64,000 nucleotides of DNA, taken from assembly GCA_965277425.1 (NCBI GenBank), contig CBDICR010000007.1:682001-746000 (forward strand). Reading direction: 5' to 3'. The position numbers and the translations under genes are program-made. Below, piece by piece: positions 18,858-27,401 of this stretch; the stretch's first letter is position 1, and each line of letters begins with the position of its first letter. The notes under the pieces are model-generated. The model was not told the origin of the DNA. It saw only the letters and a list, made by a program, of their open reading frames with translations, and searched no databases. Origin of the DNA: Poindextera sp965277425. Lineage in GTDB: Bacteria > Pseudomonadota > Alphaproteobacteria > Caulobacterales > Caulobacteraceae.

Positions 18858-20203
18858 TGGACATCCTGATGCCGGCGCTGTCGCCGACCATGGAAGAGGG
18901 CACGCTGGCCAAATGGCTGGTGAAGGCGGGCGACACGGTGCGCTCGGGCGACGTCATCGCCGAGATCGAGACCGACAAGGCGACCATGGAGGTCGAGGCG
19001 GTCGACGAGGGCGTGGTCGAGGCGATCCTGGTCCCGGAAGGGACCGAAGAGGTCAAGGTCAACACCCCGATCGCCCGGTTGAAGGGCGAGGGGGACACTT
19101 CCGCAACACAAATCCCGCAAGCCGAACAACCAAAGCCCCTTCCCCCTCGCGGGGAAGGGGTTGGGGATGGGGGCACCAGCGCTAAACCCGCAATTCGGAG
19201 CGACACGCCCACCCCTGACCCCTCCCCGCAGGGGGGAGGGGAAGCGCTTCGGCCGGCCAGCGCCAAGCCCGAAAACCAACATTCGAAAGACGGAACCCGT
19301 ATTTTCGCCTCGCCGCTCGCCAGGCGACTGGCGCAGCAGGCTGGCGTCGATCTCAAAACCGTCAAGGGCTCCGGCCCGCACGGCCGGATCATCAAGCGCG
19401 ACCTCGAAGGCGTTAAGGCCCAGCCGGCGGCGGCCAAGACCGCGCCGCTGCAAACCGCAGCCCCATCCGCCCCGCGCCAGGTCCAGTCGCTCGAGCAGAT
19501 GGGCATTCCGCCCGGCTCCTACGACCTCATCCCCCTCGACGGCATGAAGAAAACCATCGCCCGGCGGATGAGCGACAGCTTCCGCGACGTGCCGCATTTT
19601 CCGCTGACCATCGACCTGGAGATCGACCGGCTCCTGGAGACCCGCGCCAAGGTCAACGGCCTGCTCAAGGACGAGGGGGTGCGCGTCTCCGTCAACGACA
19701 TCATCATCAAGGCCTGCGCGCTGGCCTTGAAGCGCGTGCCGACGGCCAACGCCTCCTACACGCCGGAAGGCATCGCCTTACACCACCACGCCGACGTCGC
19801 CATGGCCGTGGCCATCGACGGCGGTCTGATCACCCCCATCATCCGCGCCGCCGAGACCAAGGGCCTGGCCGAGATCGCCCGGCAGACCAAGGACCTGGCC
19901 GAGCGGGCGCGGACCCGCAAGCTGAAGCCCGAGGAGTTCCAGGGCGGCACCTTTTCGGTCTCCAATCTGGGCATGTTCGGCATCAAGTCCTTCGCCTCGA
20001 TCATCAACGAGCCGCAAGGCGCGATCCTGAGCGTCGGGGTCGGCGAGAAACGGCCTGTCGTACGCGGCGACCAGCTGGCCATCGCCACGGTGATGACGGT
20101 GACCCTGACCTGCGACCACCGGGTGGTGGACGGCGCCATTGGCGCGCGCTTCCTGCAGGCCTTCAAGGCGATGATCGAAGACCCGCTGACCATGCTGGTC
20201 TAG
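18857..20203 (+). CDS. pdhC: Pyruvate dehydrogenase E2, dihydrolipoyl acetyltransferase
   Basis: E2 forms the core of the pyruvate dehydrogenase complex and transfers acetyl to CoA. The 448-residue protein has a lipoyl domain (lipoyl-Lys41 in ETDKATMEV), a repeat-derived linker, a subunit-binding domain (about 150-185, with FASPLARRLAQQAGV and GSGPHGRIIKRDLEG), a Pro/Ala linker, and a catalytic domain (from about 220) ending with the active-site CDHRVVDGA (His about 421). The lipoyl segment is a near copy of that in pdhB. It starts one base into the stop of the GFA gene. Confidence 0.96.
   Translation: MDILMPALSPTMEEGTLAKWLVKAGDTVRSGDVIAEIETDKATMEVEAVDEGVVEAILVPEGTEEVKVNTPIARLKGEGDTSATQIPQAEQPKPLPPRGEGVGDGGTSAKPAIRSDTPTPDPSPQGGGEALRPASAKPENQHSKDGTRIFASPLARRLAQQAGVDLKTVKGSGPHGRIIKRDLEGVKAQPAAAKTAPLQTAAPSAPRQVQSLEQMGIPPGSYDLIPLDGMKKTIARRMSDSFRDVPHFPLTIDLEIDRLLETRAKVNGLLKDEGVRVSVNDIIIKACALALKRVPTANASYTPEGIALHHHADVAMAVAIDGGLITPIIRAAETKGLAEIARQTKDLAERARTRKLKPEEFQGGTFSVSNLGMFGIKSFASIINEPQGAILSVGVGEKRPVVRGDQLAIATVMTVTLTCDHRVVDGAIGARFLQAFKAMIEDPLTMLV
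19117..19246 (+). repeat. Palindromic repeat translated in frame in pdhC (copy 2)
   Basis: This is the second copy of the 130-base tract, at the same place after the lipoyl domain and in the same reading frame as in pdhB. Both hairpins are kept intact. It encodes the same Pro/Gly-rich linker with a single Ala-to-Thr change. The similarity to pdhB continues upstream through the whole lipoyl domain to 18860. Confidence 0.85.
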
Positions 20204-20226
20204 GCGGCCGGCTGAAAGGACATCCG

Positions 20227-20703
20227 ATGAGCGTCTATGATTTCGCGGCCGAGACCCTGGACGGCAAGCCGGCCGCCCTGGCCGACTATCGCGGCCAGGT
20301 GCTGCTGATCGTCAATACGGCCAGCAAGTGCGGCTTCACCCCGCAATACGAGGGGCTGGAGGCGCTCTATCGCAAGCACAAGGACCAGGGGTTCGCGGTG
20401 CTGGGCTTCCCGTGCAACCAGTTCGGCGCCCAGGAGCCGGGCGACGCGGCCGAGATCGCCAACTTCTGCTCGCTCACCTACGACGTCAGCTTTCCGATGT
20501 TCGGCAAGGTCGACGTCAACGGCCCGCAGGCCCACCCGCTCTACGCCTTCCTGAAGACGCAGAAGAAGGGCCTGCTCGGCAGCGAAGGCATCAAGTGGAA
20601 CTTCACCAAGTTCCTCATCGACCGCAGCGGCGCGGTTGTCGAGCGGTTTGCGCCCACCACCAAGCCGGAGGCGCTGGAGAGCGCGGTCGAGGCCCTGCTC
20701 TGA
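20227..20703 (+). CDS. Glutathione peroxidase family protein (thiol type)
   Basis: This 158-residue thiol peroxidase of the glutathione peroxidase family reduces hydroperoxides. It has NTASKCGFTPQY with the peroxidatic Cys (no selenocysteine), GFPCNQFGAQEPG with the conserved Gln and a possible resolving Cys, and the WNFTKFL motif with the Trp/Asn of the catalytic tetrad. It sits between pdhC and lpdA; its stop overlaps the lpdA start (TGATG), so it appears to be part of the pdh operon. Confidence 0.92.
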   Translation: MSVYDFAAETLDGKPAALADYRGQVLLIVNTASKCGFTPQYEGLEALYRKHKDQGFAVLGFPCNQFGAQEPGDAAEIANFCSLTYDVSFPMFGKVDVNGPQAHPLYAFLKTQKKGLLGSEGIKWNFTKFLIDRSGAVVERFAPTTKPEALESAVEALL

Positions 20704-22109
20704 TGGCCGATGCGTTCGACCTTGTGGTCATCGGCTCGGGCCCTGGCGGCTATGTGGCGGCCATCCGCGCCAGCCAGCTTGGCCTGAAGACCGCCATCGT
20801 CGAGCGAGAGGCCCTGGGCGGCATCTGCCTGAACTGGGGCTGCATCCCGACCAAGGCGCTGCTCAAGTCCGGCGAGCTCTATGAGGCCCTTGGCCATCTC
20901 GGCGACTATGGGCTGAAGGCCGAGGGCCGCGCCTACGACTTCACCAAGGTGATCGAACGCTCGCGGGCGGTGGCGAAACAATTGTCCTCCGGCGTCGCCT
21001 TCCTGATGAAGAAGAACAAGATCGAAGTGATCGAGGGGACCGCCAAACTGGAACAAGGCGAGGACGCGCCGAAGGTCGTGGCGGCGCTGAAGACCGGCGG
21101 CTCGCGGACGCTGACGCCCAAGGCCGTCATCCTGGCCACCGGCGCGCGGGCGCGGACCTTTCCCGACCTCGGCCTGGCGCCCGACGGCGACCGGATCTGG
21201 ACCTATCGCGAGGCCATGGTCCCCAAGGCTGCGCCCAAGTCGCTGATCGTGGTCGGCTCCGGCGCCATCGGCATCGAATTCGCCAGTTTCTACAGGGCCT
21301 TGGGCGCGGAGGTTACGGTGGTCGAGGCGCTGGACCGCATCCTGCCTGTCGAAGACGAGGAGGTGTCCGCCGCGGCCCGCAAGGCGTTCGAGAAGCGTGG
21401 CCTGAAGTTCCGCGTCGACGCCAAGGTCTCCAAGCTCGCCAAGACCAAGGCCGGCGTTTCGATCGCTTTCGAGAGCGGCGGCAAGGCCGAGACGCTCGAG
21501 GCCGAGCGCGTCATCGTCGCCGTCGGCATCGCCGGCAATGTCGAGGACCTGGGCCTCGAAGGCCTGGGCGCGAAGGTCGAGCGCGGTCATGTCGTCATCG
21601 ACGCCGCCTGCGCGACCAACGTCACCGGGCTCTACGCCATCGGCGACGTCGCCGGGCCGCCCTGGCTGGCGCACAAGGCCAGCCACGAGGGCGTCCATTG
21701 CGTCGAGCACATCGCCGGCCTCAAACCCGACAATCTGACCGCGCCCATCCCCGGCTGCACCTATTCCGAGCCGCAGATCGCCTCGGTGGGCCTGACCGAG
21801 GCGCAGGCCAAGGCGGACGGCCGCGCGGTCAAGGTCGGCCGCTTTCCCTTTCGCGCCAACGGCAAGGCCATCGCGTCGGGAGAGACCGAGGGCTTCGTCA
21901 AGACCGTGTTCGACGCCCGGACCGGCGCCCTCATCGGCGCCCACATGATCGGGGCGGAAGTCACCGAAATGATACAAGGGTTTGCACTCGCCATGACTTT
22001 GGAGGCGACCGAGGCGGAACTCATCGCCACGGTCTTTCCGCACCCGACCATGAGCGAGGCCATGCACGAGGCCTCGCTCGACGCCTATGGGCGCGTCCTG
22101 CATAGCTGA
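20703..22109 (+). CDS. lpdA: Dihydrolipoamide dehydrogenase (E3)
   Basis: E3 reoxidises dihydrolipoyl groups of the pyruvate dehydrogenase complex using FAD and NAD+. The 468-residue protein has LVVIGSGPGGYVAAIRA, the redox disulfide in GGICLNWGCIPTKALL, an NAD loop (IVVGSGAIGIEFAS), YAIGDVAGPPWLAHKA, and a C-terminal dimer interface with the catalytic His in FPHPTMSEAMHE. The ATG overlaps the peroxidase stop. It completes the pdh operon and is distinct from the MerA-like paralogue at 6546-7967. Confidence 0.96.
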   Translation: MADAFDLVVIGSGPGGYVAAIRASQLGLKTAIVEREALGGICLNWGCIPTKALLKSGELYEALGHLGDYGLKAEGRAYDFTKVIERSRAVAKQLSSGVAFLMKKNKIEVIEGTAKLEQGEDAPKVVAALKTGGSRTLTPKAVILATGARARTFPDLGLAPDGDRIWTYREAMVPKAAPKSLIVVGSGAIGIEFASFYRALGAEVTVVEALDRILPVEDEEVSAAARKAFEKRGLKFRVDAKVSKLAKTKAGVSIAFESGGKAETLEAERVIVAVGIAGNVEDLGLEGLGAKVERGHVVIDAACATNVTGLYAIGDVAGPPWLAHKASHEGVHCVEHIAGLKPDNLTAPIPGCTYSEPQIASVGLTEAQAKADGRAVKVGRFPFRANGKAIASGETEGFVKTVFDARTGALIGAHMIGAEVTEMIQGFALAMTLEATEAELIATVFPHPTMSEAMHEASLDAYGRVLHS

Positions 22110-22113
22110 GCGC

Positions 22114-22656
22114 ATGGCGCGCCTGATCCTGATCCGTCATTGCGAATCCAGCGGCCAGGCGCCCGATGCGCCCTTGACCGAGGCCGGGTCGCGCGCCGCG
22201 GAGGCCCTGGCCGACCGCCTGGCGGCCCTGGCGCCGGACGCCATCTATTCCAGTCCCTACCGGCGAGCGCGCGCAACCGTGCAGCCCTTCGCCGAGCGCG
22301 CCGGTCTGGCCGTCGTCGAGGACGCGCGCCTGCACGAACGGGTGCTGTCCGCAAAGCCGCTGGACGACTGGCTCGACCATATCCGCCACTCCTATGCGGA
22401 CCTGGACCACGTCGCCGGGGCGGGCGGCGAGAGCCTGCGCGAAACCCAGGTCCGCGCGCTCGCCGCCCTGGCCGAGATCGTGGCGCGGGATCACCGGCTG
22501 CCGGTGGTCGCCAGCCACGGCAACCTGATCTCCTCCGTCCTGCGCGCCGCCGATCCCGATTTCGGCTTCGAGGCCTGGCGGGCCTTGAAAAACCCGGACC
22601 TGTTCGAGCTGAGCTTCGACGGGACCCGACTGGTGAGCAACCGGCGGATCGAGTAG
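22114..22656 (+). CDS. Histidine phosphatase family protein
   Basis: This 180-residue protein belongs to the histidine phosphatase (phosphoglycerate mutase-like) superfamily. The phospho-acceptor motif reads LIRHCES, a variant of RHGES/RHGET, and the second His is in VASHGNLISS; SSPYRRARATVQP provides the conserved Arg. The substrate cannot be inferred. ATG 22114 begins 4 bases after lpdA, so it is likely the last gene of that operon. Confidence 0.85.
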   Translation: MARLILIRHCESSGQAPDAPLTEAGSRAAEALADRLAALAPDAIYSSPYRRARATVQPFAERAGLAVVEDARLHERVLSAKPLDDWLDHIRHSYADLDHVAGAGGESLRETQVRALAALAEIVARDHRLPVVASHGNLISSVLRAADPDFGFEAWRALKNPDLFELSFDGTRLVSNRRIE

Positions 22657-22790
22657 CGGACGCCCCGACGCTTTTTTCGCCCCTTTTCCGTCATGGCCCG
22701 ACGTGTTCGGGCCGCCCATGATCACCGTTTCGGATCAGTGTTCATGGGTCACCCGCATTCGCGGGTGATGACGGTGTTTTTGGGCGCGCT
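22657..22790. repeat. Intergenic repeats (34-bp element and CGCATTCGCG hairpin)
   Basis: The gap between two convergent genes contains a 34-base element at 22691-22724 (with GGCCCGA-N5-TCGGGCC) that recurs inverted at 30634-30667 with four mismatches by hand count. The hairpin TCACCCGC-ATTC-GCGGGTGA lies at 22749-22768. Either may help terminate the converging transcripts. Confidence 0.6.
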
Positions 22791-23714
22791 CTAGAAAGCC
22801 CGGCTCAGGACCAGCTTGAACTGTTCGGGTGCAATGAGCTGATTTCCATTCACATATTGCGCGACCGGAAACTCGACGTCGCCGTAGAGCTTCCAGTTTC
22901 CAGCGTCCAACTGCACGCCCGGCGAGATCAGCAGCCGCTGATAACCGCTATTGTCCGGATCGGCGGCCGGGCCGTGGTCGGGCGCGCGGAACGAGCCGAT
23001 CAGCTGCAGCAGCGGTTCGAGCTTCAGCCTGCCGTCCTTGCTGCTCGAGCCGCCATAGGTGACGGCGGCCGAGGCGTCCACCTCGTCGCCGGGCACATAG
23101 CCGTCCTGGCCGGCCATGGGGATATCCGCCAGGCCCTGGACCAGATAGGTCCAAGTCTCCTGGCCGCCGATCGGGCCGGAATGATAGGCGCCGAGCAAAA
23201 GGTCGGTGCTGCCGGAGCCGATCTCCACGTCGCGGTCGAAGCCGGCGGCGCGGAACTCGCCGGTGGGCAGTTTCAGGCCGGCGATCAGCCCCGTCGCCAT
23301 GTCTTTCGACAGGCCCGTATAGACCCCCATCAGCCGGACATCGCCCAGCGCCGTATCGTTGAACGTGGCCAGCGAACCGGGGTCGGTGGTGGTGAAGGCG
23401 CGGTTGGTGACCGGGATCTCGCCCATCAGGCTCCAGTCCTGATTGACCATCACCTGGCCCCCGACGACCAGGAAATTGGACTTGATCTCCTTGTCGGTAT
23501 TGTCCGCCGCGGGCGCCTTGGCGGCGCCGTTGAAGTTCGTCGTCTGGTCGAGATAATCGTATTCCACGAAGAGTTCGTGGCTTTCGCCGTTGGCGACCAT
23601 GGTGTCGCCGCCGACGTCGAAGACGCCGCAGCCGCAGGCGCAAGCCCATGCGGCGCTTGGGTTAAGGCAAAGAACGGCCGTTGCGGCAAGCGCCGCAAAT
23701 TGTAAGATTTTCAT
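22791..23714 (-). CDS. Probable outer-membrane beta-barrel protein with CACGCGVFDVG motif
   Basis: This 307-residue protein has a clear signal peptide (MKILQFAALAATAVLCLNPS, cleaved near AWA) followed by CACGCGVFDVGG. It then shows alternating beta strands and ends in Phe (LVLSRAF), as outer-membrane barrels do. The pattern resembles uncharacterised transporter-like barrels found beside metal-related genes. ATG 23714 is preferred over ATG 23744 because it starts the signal peptide and has GGGAAC upstream. It lies 79 bases downstream of a DUF2946-like gene on the same strand. Cargo is unknown; the Cys-rich start suggests a metal. Confidence 0.65.
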   Translation of the reverse strand: MKILQFAALAATAVLCLNPSAAWACACGCGVFDVGGDTMVANGESHELFVEYDYLDQTTNFNGAAKAPAADNTDKEIKSNFLVVGGQVMVNQDWSLMGEIPVTNRAFTTTDPGSLATFNDTALGDVRLMGVYTGLSKDMATGLIAGLKLPTGEFRAAGFDRDVEIGSGSTDLLLGAYHSGPIGGQETWTYLVQGLADIPMAGQDGYVPGDEVDASAAVTYGGSSSKDGRLKLEPLLQLIGSFRAPDHGPAADPDNSGYQRLLISPGVQLDAGNWKLYGDVEFPVAQYVNGNQLIAPEQFKLVLSRAF

Positions 23715-23793
23715 ACCAAAGTTCCCGAATCCCGTGAGTCGCACTCAATGGCGCGGACGCGCGCGACACGAGGCCGGGCGCGAACGAAAGCTC

Positions 23794-24180
23794 TCAGAGG
23801 CGGTCGGTGGGTGGCGCTTGGGAAGGCGGCGGCGGCGCGGCGAGGCCGCGGCCTGGGGTTGTCGAAAGCCTGGGCGGGTCGAGCGGCGCGAGCGGCGTGA
23901 AGCTGACCGCCGTAAGGGCGAGCATCGGCGCCGGTGTCGGCGTCCCGCCATGGCCGGCGAAGGCGCAGGTCGCGCCGGGCTTGGGCGCCTTGGCGGGGGC
24001 GCCGTGATCACGGGTCGGCGCGAGCAGGGGACCGTGGCCGGTGCAGATGACGATGGCGGCCCGGCCGCCGTCGCTGGCCACCATGAAGCCCTGCGGCACG
24101 GCCAGCTGCAGCAGCAGCGCGAGCATGGCCAGGACGGCCAAGCCCGTCCGGTCGTCCCGCCTGTCGCGCGCCCCGCTCAT
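23794..24180 (-). CDS. DUF2946-like small exported protein
   Basis: This 128-residue protein has an N-terminal hydrophobic segment (GLAVLAMLALLLQLAVPQGFM), then AIVICTGHGP and CAFAGHGG, a Cys/His spacing like that of DUF2946 proteins, which often neighbour TonB-dependent receptors or copper genes. The C-terminus is Pro-rich. GAGGAAGCGGCC precedes ATG 24180. It is probably co-transcribed with the barrel protein downstream. Confidence 0.6.
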   Translation of the reverse strand: MSGARDRRDDRTGLAVLAMLALLLQLAVPQGFMVASDGGRAAIVICTGHGPLLAPTRDHGAPAKAPKPGATCAFAGHGGTPTPAPMLALTAVSFTPLAPLDPPRLSTTPGRGLAAPPPPSQAPPTDRL

Positions 24181-24229
24181 GGCCGCTTCCTCTAGCAGGA
24201 TTGGGCGATCGGTGAAGGCCGGTTTTGCG

Positions 24230-25783
24230 CTAGGCCGCCCGCGCTTCGTTTTCGGCCATGCGCTTGATGGCGACATAGTCCGTCTTGCCGGTGCCCAGCA
24301 GCGGCACCTCTGGAACGCGGACGATGCGGCTGGGCACGGTCAGCGCCGGCGCGCCGATGGCGCTGGCATGGGCGGTGAGGGCCGCGACCTGGGCGTCCAG
24401 CCGGTCGGTGACCAGAACCAGCCGCTCGCCCTTGCGCGCGTCGGGCATGGCGATGACGGCGTGGCGCGCATTCGGCCAGACCCCGGCCGCCAGCGCCTCG
24501 ACCGCCATCAGCGAGACCATCTCGCCGGCGATCTTGGCGAAGCGCTTCACCCGGCCCTGGATGGTGATGAAGCCGTCATCGTCGAGCGAGACGATGTCGC
24601 CGGTATCGTGCCAGCCATCCACCGGCGGGCTGAGCACGCCGTCGTCGTCCAGATAACCGCTCATCACGTTGGGGCCGCGTACGAAGAGCTGGCCGCCCGC
24701 GGTGATGCCGTCCACCGGATCGATCCTGATCTCCAGACCTGGCACCAGGTCGCCGACCGTGCCGCGCTTGTTGCCGTCCGGCCGGTTGACCGCGATCACC
24801 GGCGCGGCCTCGGTGGCGCCGTAGCCCTCCAGGAGGGGGATGTCGCCGAAGCGCGAAACGATCAGATTATGCGTCTCGGCGTGCACCCGCTCGGCGCCGC
24901 AGACGACGAACTTCAGGCCCGAAAGGTCGCCGTCCTCGGCCGAGCGCGCGTACTGGTTCACGAAGGTGTCGGTGGCCAAAAGGACCGCGGCGCCGGTGTC
25001 GCGGATGAGCTGCGGAATCTGCTTCACGTGCAGGGGCGAGGGGTATTGGAACGCCTTCATGCCGCTCAGGATCGGTAAGAGCACCCCGCCGGTCAGCCCG
25101 AAACAGTGGAAGGTGGGCAGGGGATTGAACATCACCCAGGCCGGGTCGAGCGTTATGTGCGTCGAGATCTGCACGACATTGGCGATCAGATTGCCCTGGC
25201 TCAGCACCACGCCGCGCGGCGCGCCGAAACTGCCGGAGGTGAACAGGATGACGCCGGGGTCGGCGGGCGAGGCGGCGCTGCGAAACACCCTCGGGAAGGC
25301 GCCGGCCAGGGCGGCGAAGGCCTTGTCGGCCGCGTTCACCCGTTCGCGGACGTCCTCCAGATAGGTGATCTCATGATCCACGCCGAGCGCATCGACCAGG
25401 TCGTCGAGCTTGCCCTGGGTGATGAAGCGATGGGCGGTGAGGATGCGCTTGACGCCGGCGACCTTGCAGGCGGCGCGCAGGTTGCGGATCCCGGCGGTGA
25501 AGTTGAGCATCACCGGCACGCGCCCGAAGGCGTGCAGGGCGAAAAAGGTCACCACAACCCCGGCGCTGGACGGCAAGAGGACGCCGACGCGCTCGCCCTT
25601 GTCGGTCATCGCCGCGAGTCTGCGCCCCAGTGCGAAGGCGGCGCGGATCAGGTCGGTATAGCTGAGCGGCGTGCGCTCCTGGTCCTCCAGGATCGGCTTT
25701 TTCGCGCCGTACTTGTCGCGGGCGTCGATCAGGGCGTCGAACACCGCCCGGTCTCCGGCCCGCGGATCATAGGCCCGCGGCAT
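24230..25783 (-). CDS. AMP-dependent acyl-ACP synthetase/ligase (Aas C-domain-like)
   Basis: This 517-residue adenylate-forming enzyme has the P-loop LFTSGSFGAPRGVVLSQ, an unusual version of the SGSEGxPKG motif with Phe in place of Glu/Thr. The other core motifs are LEGYGATEAAPV, GWHDTGDIVSLDDDGF and the C-terminal lysine in GTGKTDYV. It resembles the acyl-[ACP] synthetase half of Aas, which activates fatty acids for lysophospholipid acylation, but lacks the acyltransferase domain. Acyl-CoA ligase activity is an alternative. Confidence 0.82.
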   Translation of the reverse strand: MPRAYDPRAGDRAVFDALIDARDKYGAKKPILEDQERTPLSYTDLIRAAFALGRRLAAMTDKGERVGVLLPSSAGVVVTFFALHAFGRVPVMLNFTAGIRNLRAACKVAGVKRILTAHRFITQGKLDDLVDALGVDHEITYLEDVRERVNAADKAFAALAGAFPRVFRSAASPADPGVILFTSGSFGAPRGVVLSQGNLIANVVQISTHITLDPAWVMFNPLPTFHCFGLTGGVLLPILSGMKAFQYPSPLHVKQIPQLIRDTGAAVLLATDTFVNQYARSAEDGDLSGLKFVVCGAERVHAETHNLIVSRFGDIPLLEGYGATEAAPVIAVNRPDGNKRGTVGDLVPGLEIRIDPVDGITAGGQLFVRGPNVMSGYLDDDGVLSPPVDGWHDTGDIVSLDDDGFITIQGRVKRFAKIAGEMVSLMAVEALAAGVWPNARHAVIAMPDARKGERLVLVTDRLDAQVAALTAHASAIGAPALTVPSRIVRVPEVPLLGTGKTDYVAIKRMAENEARAA

Positions 25784-25827
25784 GATTTCCTCCCATGGAC
25801 GCTTGGTTGGCCATGCTTGGCTTTACG

Positions 25828-26790
25828 CTATCGCCCGGGGTTTGGATTGAAAAGAGAGGCAGGCCGGAGCCGGGCTTCGACGGCCGCGACCTCCGCGACG
25901 TGCAGATCAGGCGCGGCCTGGATGCGGCAGCGGGGCAGGCGACGGCAGAGGCGGACGGTCCGCGCATCGGCCCGGCCGGCCTGAAGGATCAGGACCGGGA
26001 CATCCACGTCCTGCCATGGGCCGGCGTTCATTTCGCCGACCAGGTCGTCGAAGGCGACGATCCAGGCATAGCTCGCCGCGCCCATGCGCAGGTCGGGATT
26101 GGCGGTGCGCCAGGCCCGCCGCACCGCATCGGCGTCGTCCGCCTCGCGCCGCCAAGGGTTTTCGCCGAGCGCGCGCCAGGCGCCGAGGCCCTGCCGCTGC
26201 ATCCAGCGCGCCAGGCTGGCGTAAACCGCTCCGCCCGGCGGCTCAAAACGCGGATCGGTGAGGATCAGGCTCGAGACGCCCGGCCATCCCTCCTGCGCGG
26301 CCCGCAGCGCCTCGGGCGCGGCCGTCCCATAGGCGATCGCCGTCAGCGGCGCGCCGCCGGCGGGGCGGACGACGGCCTGGACCATCCGTCGGATGGCGCC
26401 GACGTCGCCGTCGAGGCTGCGGGCATAGCCGAGGTCGCGCGGCGTCACGAACCGGCCGGAGCCGCCCTGGCCCTGGCCCTCCAGCACCCAAGGCGTATAG
26501 CCGCGGCCGGCGAAGTCGCTCGCCGCGGCGAACTCGTCCTCGGCCAGGCCGCCATAGCCGGGCAGGATCAGCACCTGCGCGCGGGTGACGTCGCCGGCCG
26601 GCGCCACGCCGTAGCGCTGCGGCGGGTCCTGGCCGACCCGGATCAGCCCCCAGGTCCATCCGGCCGGCGGCCAGTCCGCCTGGGGCAGGCCCGGCGGCAG
26701 GCGGCTGTCGATGAATGGCGTGCGCTGATGGCTCCGTCCGCAGGCCGCGAGCAGCAGGGTCAAGGCCAGGACGAAGGCGCGGCGAACCAT
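25828..26790 (-). CDS. Alpha/beta hydrolase-fold lipoprotein
   Basis: This 320-residue protein begins MVRRAFVLALTLLLAACGRS, a lipoprotein signal with lipobox LAAC, so it is probably membrane-anchored in the periplasm. The rest follows the serine-aminopeptidase-like alpha/beta hydrolase layout: VLILPGYGGLAEDEFAAASDFAGRGY, LEGQGQGGSGR and a late LHVAEV. Where the nucleophile elbow GxSxG should be, the sequence reads AIAYGTAAPEA with no Ser, so catalysis may be lost or use another residue. Confidence 0.7.
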   Translation of the reverse strand: MVRRAFVLALTLLLAACGRSHQRTPFIDSRLPPGLPQADWPPAGWTWGLIRVGQDPPQRYGVAPAGDVTRAQVLILPGYGGLAEDEFAAASDFAGRGYTPWVLEGQGQGGSGRFVTPRDLGYARSLDGDVGAIRRMVQAVVRPAGGAPLTAIAYGTAAPEALRAAQEGWPGVSSLILTDPRFEPPGGAVYASLARWMQRQGLGAWRALGENPWRREADDADAVRRAWRTANPDLRMGAASYAWIVAFDDLVGEMNAGPWQDVDVPVLILQAGRADARTVRLCRRLPRCRIQAAPDLHVAEVAAVEARLRPASLFNPNPGR

Positions 26791-26888
26791 GGGCGCCACT
26801 GTTCGCGGGCGGACGCTCCGGCGGCAAGCCGTTGCTTTCGTCGCCTCCGGTGCGAAAACCCTCGCCGACCGGCGCCTGGACCCGCGCA

Positions 26889-27401
26889 ATGAGCCTGACC
26901 ATCCGCCTGGCGCGGCCCGCCGACGCCGAGGCCCTGCCCGAGATCGAGCGCGACGCCGGCCGAAGCTTCCTCGCCATCCCCGACCTGGCCTGGATCGCCA
27001 GCGATAGCGTCATGGCGGCGGATGAGCACCTGCCGCGCGTCGCCGCGGGCACGGTCTGGGTCGCGGAGGACGACGCGGCGGGCGTCGTCGGCTTTCTCAA
27101 CGCCGAGGCGATCGGCGCGGACCTGCATATCTGGGAGGCGGCCGTGCGGGGCGGCTTCCAGCAGCGCGGGATCGGCGCGCGCCTGCTCGACGCCGCCTTC
27201 GACCACGCCGACGCCGCCGGCCTCGCCGCCGTCACCCTGACCACCTTCCGGGACGTGGCTTGGAACGCGCCCTTCTATGCCCGCAATGGCTTTGCCATCG
27301 TGGAGGGTGATGATCTCGACGACCGCCTGGCCGGGCTGCTCCGGCATGAGGCGCTGCAGGGCATGCCGCGGCGCTGCGCCATGCGACGGCCAGTCAGTTG
27401 A
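26889..27401 (+). CDS. GNAT family N-acetyltransferase
   Basis: This 170-residue GNAT acetyltransferase has IRLARPADAEALPEIERDAGRSF, a central strand with VWVAEDDAAGVVGFLNAE, the acetyl-CoA loop RGGFQQRGIGARLLDAA (the Q/RxxGxG/A motif) and NAPFYARNGFAIVE. The substrate is unknown. ATG 26889 is divergent from the lipoprotein gene; its end overlaps the convergent kinase-like gene by 8 bases. Confidence 0.87.
   Translation: MSLTIRLARPADAEALPEIERDAGRSFLAIPDLAWIASDSVMAADEHLPRVAAGTVWVAEDDAAGVVGFLNAEAIGADLHIWEAAVRGGFQQRGIGARLLDAAFDHADAAGLAAVTLTTFRDVAWNAPFYARNGFAIVEGDDLDDRLAGLLRHEALQGMPRRCAMRRPVS

Noticed and set aside
20541..22115. 524-codon minus-strand frame opposite the peroxidase and lpdA genes
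   Set aside because: lpdA and the peroxidase are certain. The antisense frame has no recognisable motif and is a composition artefact.
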